A DNA stretch of 48,009 nucleotides from Chloroflexota bacterium (GTDB taxonomy: Bacteria; Chloroflexota; Anaerolineae; Anaerolineales; Anaerolineaceae): NCBI GenBank assembly GCA_021779955.1, contig JAJXZS010000010.1, forward strand, positions 1 to 48,009, read 5' to 3'. Below are positions 7,670 to 15,048 of this stretch, piece after piece. How positions within the stretch are numbered: position 1 is the stretch's first letter; the number at the start of each line of letters is the position of its first letter. The notes beneath the pieces were generated by a model. That model saw only the letters and a program-made list of their open reading frames with translations. It was not told the origin of the DNA and did no database searches. The translations under genes and the position numbers were made by a program.

Positions 7670-10279
7670 ATGACAGGGAATATTCCGTCTCCAGATGAAA
7701 ACTGGGATGACATTTCCATCGATGAAACAGTTGCAAAATTATCCACGAATTCGACCCGGGGGCTGGTCGAGGGTGATGCCCGAAATCGCTTGTCCCTCGC
7801 CGGCCCGAATATGTTGACAGCCGAGAAGAAAATCTCCTTCTGGGAAGAATTCTTCGAAGAACTGCGTGAACCCATGATCTTGATGCTCCTCGTCACCGGG
7901 GTGCTCTACTCGATCTGGGGGCAGCTTTCAGATGCGATCACCATCTTCGTAATCATCTTCACCCTGAATACGGTCGAGGTTCTCAATGAAGTTCGCGCAA
8001 AACGTGCGATTTCGGGTTTGCGCAAACTGGCGGAACCGACGACTTTGGTAAGGCGTACTGGCAGGTCCATTGACCTACCTGTGGAAGAAATCGTCCCGGG
8101 TGACCTGGTCCTCTTGCAGGCAGGTCACCGTGTTCCGGCGGATGCCAGGCTTGTCGAAGCATTTGGGCTTGCCACCGACGAATCTGCACTCACCGGCGAA
8201 AGCGCACCGGTCGACAAATCAGCCAACCTGATCCTGAGCGCTGCAACGCCGCTTGCCGAACGCCGGAATTGCGTCTACTCTTCGACGCTGGTCACTCGCG
8301 GCAAAGGCTCAGCCATCGTCTTTGCCACCGGTATGAACACTCAGATCGGTAAGATCGCAGGCATGGCGCACCAGGTGCGCGAACCGCGCACCCCGCTTCA
8401 GAAACTGATGAGTGAACTCAGCGGTTTTCTGGTCTGGTTTGCGCTTGGGTTCAGCGCCCTGGTGCCATTGATCGGCATCTTCCTCGTCCACCAGGATCCA
8501 AAAACCATGTTGCTCACAGGTCTCTCGCTTGCCTTTGCGACCATTCCGGAAGAATTACCGATCATCATCACCATGGTTCTTGCCCTGGGCGCGTTTCGCC
8601 TATCCCGCAAGCATGCGATTGCCAAACGACTCAGCGCCGTCGAAGTGCTCGGGGCTGCCACGGTGATCGCAACCGATAAAACCGGCACCCTCACCGAGAA
8701 TCGCATGACCGCGCATGATTTCGAACCTGTTGAACTGAAGACTCACTTGCTGGAGCTTGGGTCTTTGGCGAACGATGCCATGATCGACGGCAACCGGTAT
8801 ACCGGTGACCCTGTGGATGTCGCAATCCTTGAGGAAGCGGAAAGATCCGGTATCGATGCCAAATCGATCCGTTCGACGAACAAGCTGCTGACCGAATTTA
8901 CCTTCGACAATGAGCGCAAACGCATGTCGACAGTCTATCAGAAGGATGGGCAATACCTGGTTGTGGTCAAAGGCGCGCCGGAATCTCTGCTCGCCCAATC
9001 CAATACCATCTTGGTGAACGGCAGTCCCGCACCATTGACCGAACCAGCAAAGCAAGGCGTACTCGATAAGGTTGCCGGTCTCGCTGAGGATGGCATGCGC
9101 GTGATCGCGCTTGCCGAAAAGTCCATTGACCGGGCCCAAAATTCCATGCAGGAAGCTGAATCGAACCTGACCTTCACGGGCCTGATCGGGCTTCTTGACC
9201 CTCCCCGCCCTGGGGTGCGCGACTCGATCGCCTTATGCCGGCGTGCGGGCATCCGCATCATGATGATCACAGGCGATCACCCTCTCACGGCTCAGGCGAT
9301 CGCGCGCCAGGTTGGGCTGGACGGCTCACACGCACTGATCACAGGGCCTGAACTGGACTTGCTTAGCGAGGAGCAATTCAAGCAGGTCGTCCGGAGCACG
9401 GATATCTATGCGCGCACCACGCCCGAACACAAACTGCGTATCGTGCAGGCTCTCCAGGCTGGTGGGGAACGCGTAGCCGTTACAGGAGATGGCATCAACG
9501 ACGCCCCTGCCCTTTCCGCGGCGGATATCGGTGTGGCAATGGGCGAAAATGGCACTGACGTCGCCCGCGAGGCAAGCGGAATCGTGCTGACCAATGACAA
9601 TTTCACAACCATTGTCAGCGCCGTCCAGGAGGGACGCCTGATTTTCGAGAATCTCAAAAAAGGTGTGCGTTACTATCTTACCTGCAAACTCGCGCTCGTA
9701 CTGATCAACTTGCTGCCCACCCTGCTGCTGGTGCCAGTGCCTTTCGCACCGGTGCAGATCATCCTGATGGAACTCTTCATGGACCTGATGGCTGCGGCAG
9801 CTTTCTCAACCGAAGCCCAGGAATCTGACCTGCTCGACCACAAACCGCGCGATCCGAAAGCGAAGTTTATGGATGCCGCGATGCTGCGCAGTATCGGCAT
9901 CTCCTCGCTCGGATTGTTTGCCGCAGTCACGGCGCTTTACCTGTATACCTGGTACACATCGCATGATCTCGTGGCTGCGCAAACCGTGGCATTTACCGCC
10001 TGGCTGATCGGTCATTTGCTTCTCGCGCTGAACATGCGTTCGGAGCACCAACCCATCCTCCAGATCGGATTGTTCACCAACCGCCTTATGCTGATTTGGG
10101 GTGGAGTGATCCTTACCTTCTTGATCCTGACCTCGGTCGTCCCCGGCGCGCACGAGCTGCTCAAGATCACCTCGCTGACGCTTACTCAATGGATCATGAT
10201 CATCGTAGCAGTGGCAATTGGCACATTCTGGATGGAGGTTGGCAAACTCCTGACCTACCGCAGAAAGACATCTGCTTAA
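7670..10279 (+). CDS. P2-like cation-transporting P-type ATPase with altered ion-site motifs
   Basis: An 869-residue P-type ATPase. Landmarks: N-terminal cation-ATPase segment, actuator TGES at 175-178, phosphorylation loop DKTGTLTEN with Asp336, hinge GDGINDAPAL from residue 606, and a C-terminal block of membrane helices, a layout like Ca2+ (SERCA/PMCA) pumps. The membrane-4 ion motif is PEELP (293-297) where Ca pumps have PEGLP. The membrane-6 motif reads MELFMD (700-705), so the Asn and Thr of the SERCA NxxTD site are replaced by Glu and Met while Asp705 is kept. No heavy-metal CPC motif or metal-binding N-domain is present, so this is not a P1B pump. AAAAGGAG precedes the ATG. It follows the ChrB-like regulator and MFS exporter and is probably part of that unit. 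Transported ion unknown; divalent cation or proton are both possible. Confidence 0.87.
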   Translation: MTGNIPSPDENWDDISIDETVAKLSTNSTRGLVEGDARNRLSLAGPNMLTAEKKISFWEEFFEELREPMILMLLVTGVLYSIWGQLSDAITIFVIIFTLNTVEVLNEVRAKRAISGLRKLAEPTTLVRRTGRSIDLPVEEIVPGDLVLLQAGHRVPADARLVEAFGLATDESALTGESAPVDKSANLILSAATPLAERRNCVYSSTLVTRGKGSAIVFATGMNTQIGKIAGMAHQVREPRTPLQKLMSELSGFLVWFALGFSALVPLIGIFLVHQDPKTMLLTGLSLAFATIPEELPIIITMVLALGAFRLSRKHAIAKRLSAVEVLGAATVIATDKTGTLTENRMTAHDFEPVELKTHLLELGSLANDAMIDGNRYTGDPVDVAILEEAERSGIDAKSIRSTNKLLTEFTFDNERKRMSTVYQKDGQYLVVVKGAPESLLAQSNTILVNGSPAPLTEPAKQGVLDKVAGLAEDGMRVIALAEKSIDRAQNSMQEAESNLTFTGLIGLLDPPRPGVRDSIALCRRAGIRIMMITGDHPLTAQAIARQVGLDGSHALITGPELDLLSEEQFKQVVRSTDIYARTTPEHKLRIVQALQAGGERVAVTGDGINDAPALSAADIGVAMGENGTDVAREASGIVLTNDNFTTIVSAVQEGRLIFENLKKGVRYYLTCKLALVLINLLPTLLLVPVPFAPVQIILMELFMDLMAAAAFSTEAQESDLLDHKPRDPKAKFMDAAMLRSIGISSLGLFAAVTALYLYTWYTSHDLVAAQTVAFTAWLIGHLLLALNMRSEHQPILQIGLFTNRLMLIWGGVILTFLILTSVVPGAHELLKITSLTLTQWIMIIVAVAIGTFWMEVGKLLTYRRKTSA

Positions 10280-10289
10280 CACTTAATAC

Positions 10290-10324
10290 AAAACGCCCCT
10301 TGAAGGCAAACTCTTCAAGGGGCG
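10290..10324 (-). terminator. Terminator between convergent ATPase and ftsH genes
   Basis: Perfect 12-bp stem CGCCCCTTGAAG/CTTCAAGGGGCG (10294-10305 with 10313-10324), 7-base loop. Read on the minus strand it is followed by TTTT, so it mainly ends ftsH; it may also block read-through from the plus-strand ATPase. Confidence 0.85.
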
Positions 10325-10330
10325 CTAAAT

Positions 10331-12268
10331 TTAGGCTGCAATCGCTGCGGGTGCGGTCTCCTCAGCGCTCAGCGCTTCCTTGACCGCTTCACCCTCGACG
10401 GTCTCTGTCTTCAAAAGCTCCTTCGCCAGAGTGTCGAGCGCCACGCGGTGTTCGCTCAGCAATTGTTGCGCCCTTGCGTATTGTTCATCGATGATCCGTT
10501 GCACTTCCTCATCGATCGTCTTCAAAGTCTGCTGGCTTGCAGTGGCAGTATTATCGTCTGTCTCGAGGAACTGGTATTGCTGATTGGAATACGTCACAGC
10601 GCCGAGCTTGTCGCTCATGCCGTATTGAGTGACCATTCGTCGGGCGAGTTCAGTGGCGCGCTTGATATCGTCGCTTGCTCCGGTGCTGATCTCGTTGAAG
10701 ATCACCTTCTCAGCCGCACGTCCGGCCAACATGGTCGCAATATGGTCTTCGAGTTCGTCACGCGTCATCAAGTAGCGATCTTCGGTCGGCATCTGCATGG
10801 TGTAACCAAGGGCTCCACGGCCATGCGGCACGATGCTGATCTTGGCTACCGGTTCTCCGTGCGGCACAAGCTCAGCCACAAGCGCATGGCCGCTCTCATG
10901 ATATGCCACAGTCGTCCGCTCTTGCTCGTTCATGATGCGGGTCTTCTTTTCAAGGCCTGCAACCACTCTCTCGATTGCTGCTTCATAGTCTTGCATGTCG
11001 ACGGCATCTGCATTCCGCCGCGCCGCAATCAAGGCTGCTTCATTCATCACGTTGGCAAGATCGGCGCCTGTAAATCCAGGGGTAATCCGAGCAGCTCTTT
11101 CGATGCTGAAATCGTCGGCGAGCTTGATATTGCGGCTGTGGATTTTCAAAATTTGGATTCTTCCGGTCAAGTCCGGTGCAGATACGGTCACCTCGCGGTC
11201 GAACCGCCCCGCACGCAGTAGAGCCGGATCGAGAACTTCAGGCCGGTTGGTCGCTGCCATGATGATGACCGGTTTGCTTGTCAAAGAATCGAACCCATCG
11301 ATTTCGGAAAGCAACTGGTTCAGTGTCTGTTCCCGTTCGTCGTTTGCTCCGAAGCGCATGTTCGCGCCGCGCGATTGCCCGATGGCATCAATCTCATCGA
11401 TAAAGATCACTGAAGGGGCAACTGCCCGCGCCTGGTCGAACAGGTCGCGTACCCTTGCTGCGCCCACACCTACGAACATTTCGATGAACTCAGAACCGCT
11501 TGTCTCAAAGAAGGGGACCTGAGCTTCGCCTGCAGTTGCTTTCGCCAACAATGTTTTGCCGGTTCCAGGAGGCCCAACCAGCAGAACGCCCTTTGGAATT
11601 CGTCCTCCCAGGCGCGCAAATTTCTCTGGAGTTTTCAGGAATTGGATGATCTCGCGGAGTTCATCGATGGCTTCATCTGCACCGCCAACATCCTTGTACG
11701 TAACTTTGACGTCCTCGGGTTTGACCTCAGATGCCTTGCTCTTGGCTACGCCAAAGATGCCGCCGCTTCCACCAATTCCGCCTGAGCGGCTGATCTGGCG
11801 GTAGATCACGTACCAGACAACACCAATAAGAGCCAGCGGCAGAACATAAGATACCAGGAACGTGCCGATTCCGCTGGGAGGAGGCGCAACATCATACTTA
11901 ACTCCCGCAGAATCCAATTCCTGGATCAACGTTGGGTCACCATTGGGTACAGGGTAAGTGATGAACGGCTCTGATGTTGCAGTGCTGCCCGCCGTAGGGG
12001 TTACTTTCATCGTTCCGGTGATCTGGTTACTGCTCAAAGTCAAATTGATGATCTGACCTGATTTGATCATATCTTTGAACTGGCTGTAAGGAATTTCGGT
12101 CTGTTGAGCGACAAGCGGCGCAAGGATGAATTCCTGGAACAACCAGATGAATATCAAGCCCACGATCAGGTAACTCAATCCGAAGCCCGCTGACCTGCGC
12201 ATCCGGTCATTTTTCTTTTGGTCATCGTTCTGTGGATTATCGTTTGATTGCTTGTTCGGATTATTCAT
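10331..12268 (-). CDS. ftsH: ATP-dependent zinc metalloprotease FtsH
   Basis: Membrane-anchored AAA protease of 645 residues that extracts and degrades misfolded membrane proteins and short-lived regulators. Two N-terminal membrane helices (about 28-50 and 136-157) flank an extracytoplasmic domain. The AAA module has Walker A GPPGTGKT at 232-239, Walker B FIDE near 289-292, and the second region of homology [20 protein letters not shown]. The zinc protease site is HESGH at 457-461. The C-terminus has the usual helical tail. Everything needed for activity is present and length is typical. The ATG at 12268 follows a purine-rich site. The gene stands alone on the minus strand between a P-type ATPase and an SDR. 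Confidence 0.98.
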   Translation of the reverse strand: MNNPNKQSNDNPQNDDQKKNDRMRRSAGFGLSYLIVGLIFIWLFQEFILAPLVAQQTEIPYSQFKDMIKSGQIINLTLSSNQITGTMKVTPTAGSTATSEPFITYPVPNGDPTLIQELDSAGVKYDVAPPPSGIGTFLVSYVLPLALIGVVWYVIYRQISRSGGIGGSGGIFGVAKSKASEVKPEDVKVTYKDVGGADEAIDELREIIQFLKTPEKFARLGGRIPKGVLLVGPPGTGKTLLAKATAGEAQVPFFETSGSEFIEMFVGVGAARVRDLFDQARAVAPSVIFIDEIDAIGQSRGANMRFGANDEREQTLNQLLSEIDGFDSLTSKPVIIMAATNRPEVLDPALLRAGRFDREVTVSAPDLTGRIQILKIHSRNIKLADDFSIERAARITPGFTGADLANVMNEAALIAARRNADAVDMQDYEAAIERVVAGLEKKTRIMNEQERTTVAYHESGHALVAELVPHGEPVAKISIVPHGRGALGYTMQMPTEDRYLMTRDELEDHIATMLAGRAAEKVIFNEISTGASDDIKRATELARRMVTQYGMSDKLGAVTYSNQQYQFLETDDNTATASQQTLKTIDEEVQRIIDEQYARAQQLLSEHRVALDTLAKELLKTETVEGEAVKEALSAEETAPAAIAA

Positions 12269-12635
12269 ATTCCACTTCCTCTACATTCTCTCCCAAAGTT
12301 TTATTCACTCGTGCCGCCCCGAATAGGATTAGTCGGGGTTCAAACCCGTAGAACATGTCGTGCTAATTTCCCACCGCAATTTGCCAAATCTCATTTCCAT
12401 ACTAGCTACTTTTCATGTGAAAGAGATTAGAACAAGCGCAAATCAAGGCTGCTTACTTTCGCGATTATTAATTTAACTATCAAATATCATATCCATGGTA
12501 GGGAAGTGTCAGAATCCCATAAGAGTTGTACAAATGGCACATCCCATCACGCCGGCCTCCATTAATGAAAAAGGCGGGGTGCTTGTATCGGCACCCCGCC
12601 AGGTAAATGCAGATGGGTCAATCGTGGGCTACCCC
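12269..12635. other. Intergenic region upstream of ftsH
   Basis: 367 bases between ftsH and the SDR gene, both minus-strand. It contains the SDR terminator (12568-12600) and must hold the ftsH promoter, for which I see no strong consensus match. A GGTTCAAACCC string at 12334-12349 resembles a tRNA T-arm, but no tRNA can be folded around it. Nothing else is evident. Confidence 0.5.
12568..12600 (-). terminator. Intrinsic terminator after the SDR gene
   Basis: Perfect 10-bp stem GGCGGGGTGC/GCACCCCGCC (12573-12582 with 12591-12600), 8-base loop. On the minus strand the stem runs directly into five T. Confidence 0.93.
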
Positions 12636-13394
12636 TTACCCTCCGGCTGACCAACCGGCATCGGCAGCGATGACTGCACCGTTGATGGCGCTGGCTTTGC
12701 CAGAAGCAAGGAACACCGCCACATTGGCGATTTCCTTTACTTCAGCAACTCTGGGCAGGGTTCCAAATTGAGGGCCGAGGCGTGAATTTCCGAGCGCGGA
12801 AGGTTCGCCGCCCAGGGTGATCCCCGAATTGACGCCTCCCGGCGCGATGGCCACGCAGCGGATCCCCTGCGCTCCATACATCCAGGCTGTGTTCTTCGTC
12901 AGACCGATGAGACCATGCTTGGTCGCCGTGTAAGCGGCTCCCGCGAATGCCCCGCCCAAGCCTGCGACCGAAGCAATATTGATGATGACTCCACCGCCGT
13001 GTTGAAGCATCTCCGGGATCGCCCGCCGGCTGGTGTACATGGGGCCATTCAGGTTGACCCCTATCGTCAGGTTCCATACTTCATCGGTCATCTCGCCTAC
13101 CGGCAAAAACCGGTCAACAACGCCAGCATTATTCACCACAACGTCGAGCCGCCCAAATGTCTTGCTCGCCAGGTCTATCAGGGCGTTCGCATCATTGACA
13201 TTCGAAATGTCGCCTTTCAGGCCCACAACTTTTACGCCCTTCGCCTTGAGCTCATTTACCGTCGTCATCAGCTTTTCGCCGGCGATATCGCCAAGCACCA
13301 GACTGGCTCCTTCAGCAGCAAAAGCTTCTGCAATTCCCTTGCCAATCCCCGTGGCGGCTCCCGTGACCAAAACCACCTTATCTGTAAATTCCAT
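12636..13394 (-). CDS. Short-chain dehydrogenase/reductase (SDR), NAD-preferring type
   Basis: A 252-residue classical SDR oxidoreductase. The Rossmann motif TGAATGIG is at 11-18, NNAG at 88-91, and the catalytic set is Ser142, Tyr155 and Lys159 (YTATK). Asp36 at the end of the second strand (LVLGDIAG) is the usual mark of NAD rather than NADP binding. I start at the ATG at 13394 because TAGGAGGT stands six bases before it; an upstream in-frame ATG at 13439 has no such site. Similar to FabG-like and sugar/alcohol dehydrogenases, but no substrate-specific motif is recognised. It is divergent from thioredoxin and followed by its own strong terminator, so probably monocistronic. Confidence 0.88.
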   Translation of the reverse strand: MEFTDKVVLVTGAATGIGKGIAEAFAAEGASLVLGDIAGEKLMTTVNELKAKGVKVVGLKGDISNVNDANALIDLASKTFGRLDVVVNNAGVVDRFLPVGEMTDEVWNLTIGVNLNGPMYTSRRAIPEMLQHGGGVIINIASVAGLGGAFAGAAYTATKHGLIGLTKNTAWMYGAQGIRCVAIAPGGVNSGITLGGEPSALGNSRLGPQFGTLPRVAEVKEIANVAVFLASGKASAINGAVIAADAGWSAGG

Positions 13395-13584
13395 TCGATT
13401 ACCTCCTATAGCCACCTTCTGGATAAAATTCATCATCAATACTATAGCCTGGAATTATCAGAATAATATTAGCTTGCCGTTTTCAAACCTGCATATTTAC
13501 AGCTTTCGACGATCAACGGCATTATGTAACCTTTCGTGGATTCCTGCATCTCAATATCACTAGAACTTAAGGAGAAAAGATGCT

Positions 13585-13929
13585 ATGAAAGAACCGATTC
13601 ATGTGACTGATGCTGCGTTCGAAAAAGTGGTCTTGAAATCAGCAATCCCTGTGATTGTCGATTTTTGGGCGCCATGGTGTGCTCCATGCCGCATGGTTGC
13701 GCCTACTTTGGACAAGATTGCGGCTGAAAAAGAAGGTAAATTAATCGTCGCCAAAGTGAACACGGATGAGGATTATTCTTGGGCGCAGAAGTACGGTGTC
13801 CAGGGAATTCCAACGATGTTGTTCGTTTCCAACGGCAAAGTGATCAAACGCCAGGTGGGCGCGCTGCCCGAAGCTATGCTGCGGAAAGCAGTCGAACAGT
13901 TCCTGGCCTCAATTCCAGTCGCCGGGTAA
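13585..13929 (+). CDS. trxA: Thioredoxin
   Basis: A 114-residue cytoplasmic disulfide reductase. The active site is WAPWCAPC with Cys32 and Cys35, so Ala replaces the Gly of the classical WCGPC. The cis-proline loop GIPTM and the following FVSNGKVIKRQVG strand are in place. The ATG at 13585 is chosen because AAGGAG precedes it at about nine bases; the ATG four bases upstream is out of frame and hits a stop at once. No signal peptide. It is followed within 28 bases by the NifX-like gene, so the two probably share a transcript. Confidence 0.95.
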   Translation: MKEPIHVTDAAFEKVVLKSAIPVIVDFWAPWCAPCRMVAPTLDKIAAEKEGKLIVAKVNTDEDYSWAQKYGVQGIPTMLFVSNGKVIKRQVGALPEAMLRKAVEQFLASIPVAG

Positions 13930-13957
13930 GCCTACTCCCATTGAAAAGGTCTTGCCC

Positions 13958-14326
13958 ATGAAGCAAAAGATTGCAGTTCCAACGGATGACGGGATCACCA
14001 TCAGCAAGCATTTTGGCCAGGCGGCCTACTTCAAGGTGATAGACCTTGAAGACGGCCAGTTTCGATCTGCTGAGATCAGAAAAAAAGTGATTCACCACCA
14101 CGGAAACCCGGAATCTGAAGGGATGCACCCGGGGCATCAGATGGTTGAAAGCATCGCTGACTGTCAGGTGCTCATCTCCGGGGGGATGGGATCGCCGGTG
14201 TACGAAAGGGCGATTCAATCGGGGTTGAGCGTTGTGCTCACCCGCCAGCAGGACATCGACCTGGCAATTCAGGAATACGTTTCTGGCAAGTTGAAAAACG
14301 AACCGGACCTGGTGCATGTTCATTGA
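13958..14326 (+). CDS. Dinitrogenase iron-molybdenum cofactor-type binding protein (NifX/NifB C-terminal family)
   Basis: A 122-residue single-domain protein of the Fe-Mo-cofactor biosynthesis fold. The family start KIAVPTDDGITISKHFGQA is followed by a strand ending FKVIDLED, a His-rich loop (KKVIHHHGN, MHPGHQMVE), and DCQVLISGGMGSPVYERA. Such proteins bind metal clusters or act as small carriers; in genomes without nitrogenase their role is not settled, and no nif genes are seen here. The ATG at 13958 has AAAAGGT eight bases upstream and is preferred over an in-frame TTG at 13952. It lies 28 bases after thioredoxin, which hints at thiol- or cluster-related function. Its stop codon sits inside the terminator hairpin. 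Confidence 0.82.
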   Translation: MKQKIAVPTDDGITISKHFGQAAYFKVIDLEDGQFRSAEIRKKVIHHHGNPESEGMHPGHQMVESIADCQVLISGGMGSPVYERAIQSGLSVVLTRQQDIDLAIQEYVSGKLKNEPDLVHVH

Positions 14327-14350
14327 ACGTGCATTCCGGGTCGTTTTTTT
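14304..14350 (+). terminator. Intrinsic terminator overlapping the end of the NifX-like gene
   Basis: An imperfect stem pairs the last codons (CGGACCTGGTGCATGTTC, from about 14304) with the bases after the stop (GAACGTGCATTCCGGGTCG, to 14343). Seven T follow (14344-14350). The TGA stop lies at the loop. Confidence 0.75.
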
Positions 14351-14367
14351 ATTTAGCAAAAGTCATA

Positions 14368-14395
14368 TTGCCCTTTAATCTTGAATCTGTATAAT
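14368..14395 (+). promoter_or_regulatory. Promoter of the CBS-pair gene
   Basis: -35 TTGCCC (14368-14373), 16-base spacer, consensus -10 TATAAT (14390-14395). Transcription would start near 14402, giving a leader of about 110 bases before the ATG at 14513. Confidence 0.7.
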
Positions 14396-14401
14396 ATTTT
14401 T

Positions 14402-14512
14402 ACGTGATCGACCGGCAGGTAAAGCTGCCCCGCGGGTCACTTTTGAGGGATGTTCCCCGTAGGCGTTTTTCCTGTTTGATGCCGAATTCCAGAGAATTGG
14501 GAAGGAGCCAGA
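14402..14512 (+). promoter_or_regulatory. Structured 5' leader of the CBS-pair gene, class unknown
   Basis: The leader contains a two-tier hairpin. The outer stem is GTGATC/GGTCAC (14404-14409 with 14435-14440, one G-T pair) and the inner stem is GGCAG/CTGCC (14414-14418 with 14425-14429) with loop GTAAAG. A short GGGA/TCCC hairpin lies further down, before the AAGGAG ribosome site. I do not recognise it as any known riboswitch. It may be a regulatory RNA element or simply a folded leader. Confidence 0.35.
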
Positions 14513-14947
14513 ATGACTACTGTCCGGGATTTATTGAAAGTAAAGGGTAATGAAGTCTGGTACGTAACTCCATCGAACGACATGCTGGATACCCTCAAGA
14601 TTATGGCTGAAAAGAACGTTGGGGCACTGATGGTGCTGGAGGATGGCAAGATCAAAGGAATCGTATCCGAACGCGATTTCGCGAGGGGTGTGAGCAAGGA
14701 AGAGCGCTGTAGTCTGAAAACGACAGTGCTCGAGTATATGACAAAAGATGTAGTGACGATCACGCCCGAACAATCCATCGATGACTGCATGGTGCTGATG
14801 ACAAAAGAACATATCCGTCACCTGCCTGTCGTCGAAAATGGCCAGCTGATCGGCTTGATCTCCATCGGCGACGTGGTCAAAGCGGTGATTTCGAGTAAAG
14901 ATTCCACGATCAACCATCTCGAGAATTACATCGAAGGCCGTTGGTAA
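14513..14947 (+). CDS. CBS-pair domain protein
   Basis: A 144-residue protein made of two tandem CBS domains, roughly residues 8-62 and 74-130, with no other module. The first ends MVLEDGKIKGIVSERDFARG and the second HLPVVENGQLIGLISIGDVV, both typical CBS sequences ending in the Asp that contacts ribose of a bound adenine nucleotide. Such stand-alone proteins usually sense AMP, ATP or S-adenosylmethionine and act on partner proteins. AAGGAG precedes the ATG. The gene has its own promoter, a folded leader and a terminator, so it is monocistronic. Partner unknown. Confidence 0.92.
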   Translation: MTTVRDLLKVKGNEVWYVTPSNDMLDTLKIMAEKNVGALMVLEDGKIKGIVSERDFARGVSKEERCSLKTTVLEYMTKDVVTITPEQSIDDCMVLMTKEHIRHLPVVENGQLIGLISIGDVVKAVISSKDSTINHLENYIEGRW

Positions 14948-14983
14948 AATCGAGACCATCCAAGTTTCTGCACAGATCGAATC

Positions 14984-15019
14984 AAAAGGCTGGCGCTCCG
15001 TTGCGAGCACCAGCCTTTT
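14984..15019. terminator. Bidirectional terminator between CBS-pair and copper ATPase genes
   Basis: An 11-bp stem with one mismatch (GGCTGGCGCTC, 14988-14998, with GAGCACCAGCC, 15005-15015) is flanked by AAAA on the left and TTTT on the right. It can end transcripts from both convergent genes. Confidence 0.88.
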
Positions 15020-15048
15020 GGCTATTTTCCGCTCGTTTCACCCATATC

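Noticed and set aside
12334-12349. tRNA T-arm-like string GGTTCAAACCC upstream of ftsH
   Set aside because: Pairing of the T stem fails when the loop is set to seven bases, and no acceptor, D or anticodon arms can be placed around it.
12915-13466. Long plus-strand frames opposite the SDR gene
   Set aside because: They mirror the codon pattern of a well-supported gene on the other strand and show no domain of their own.
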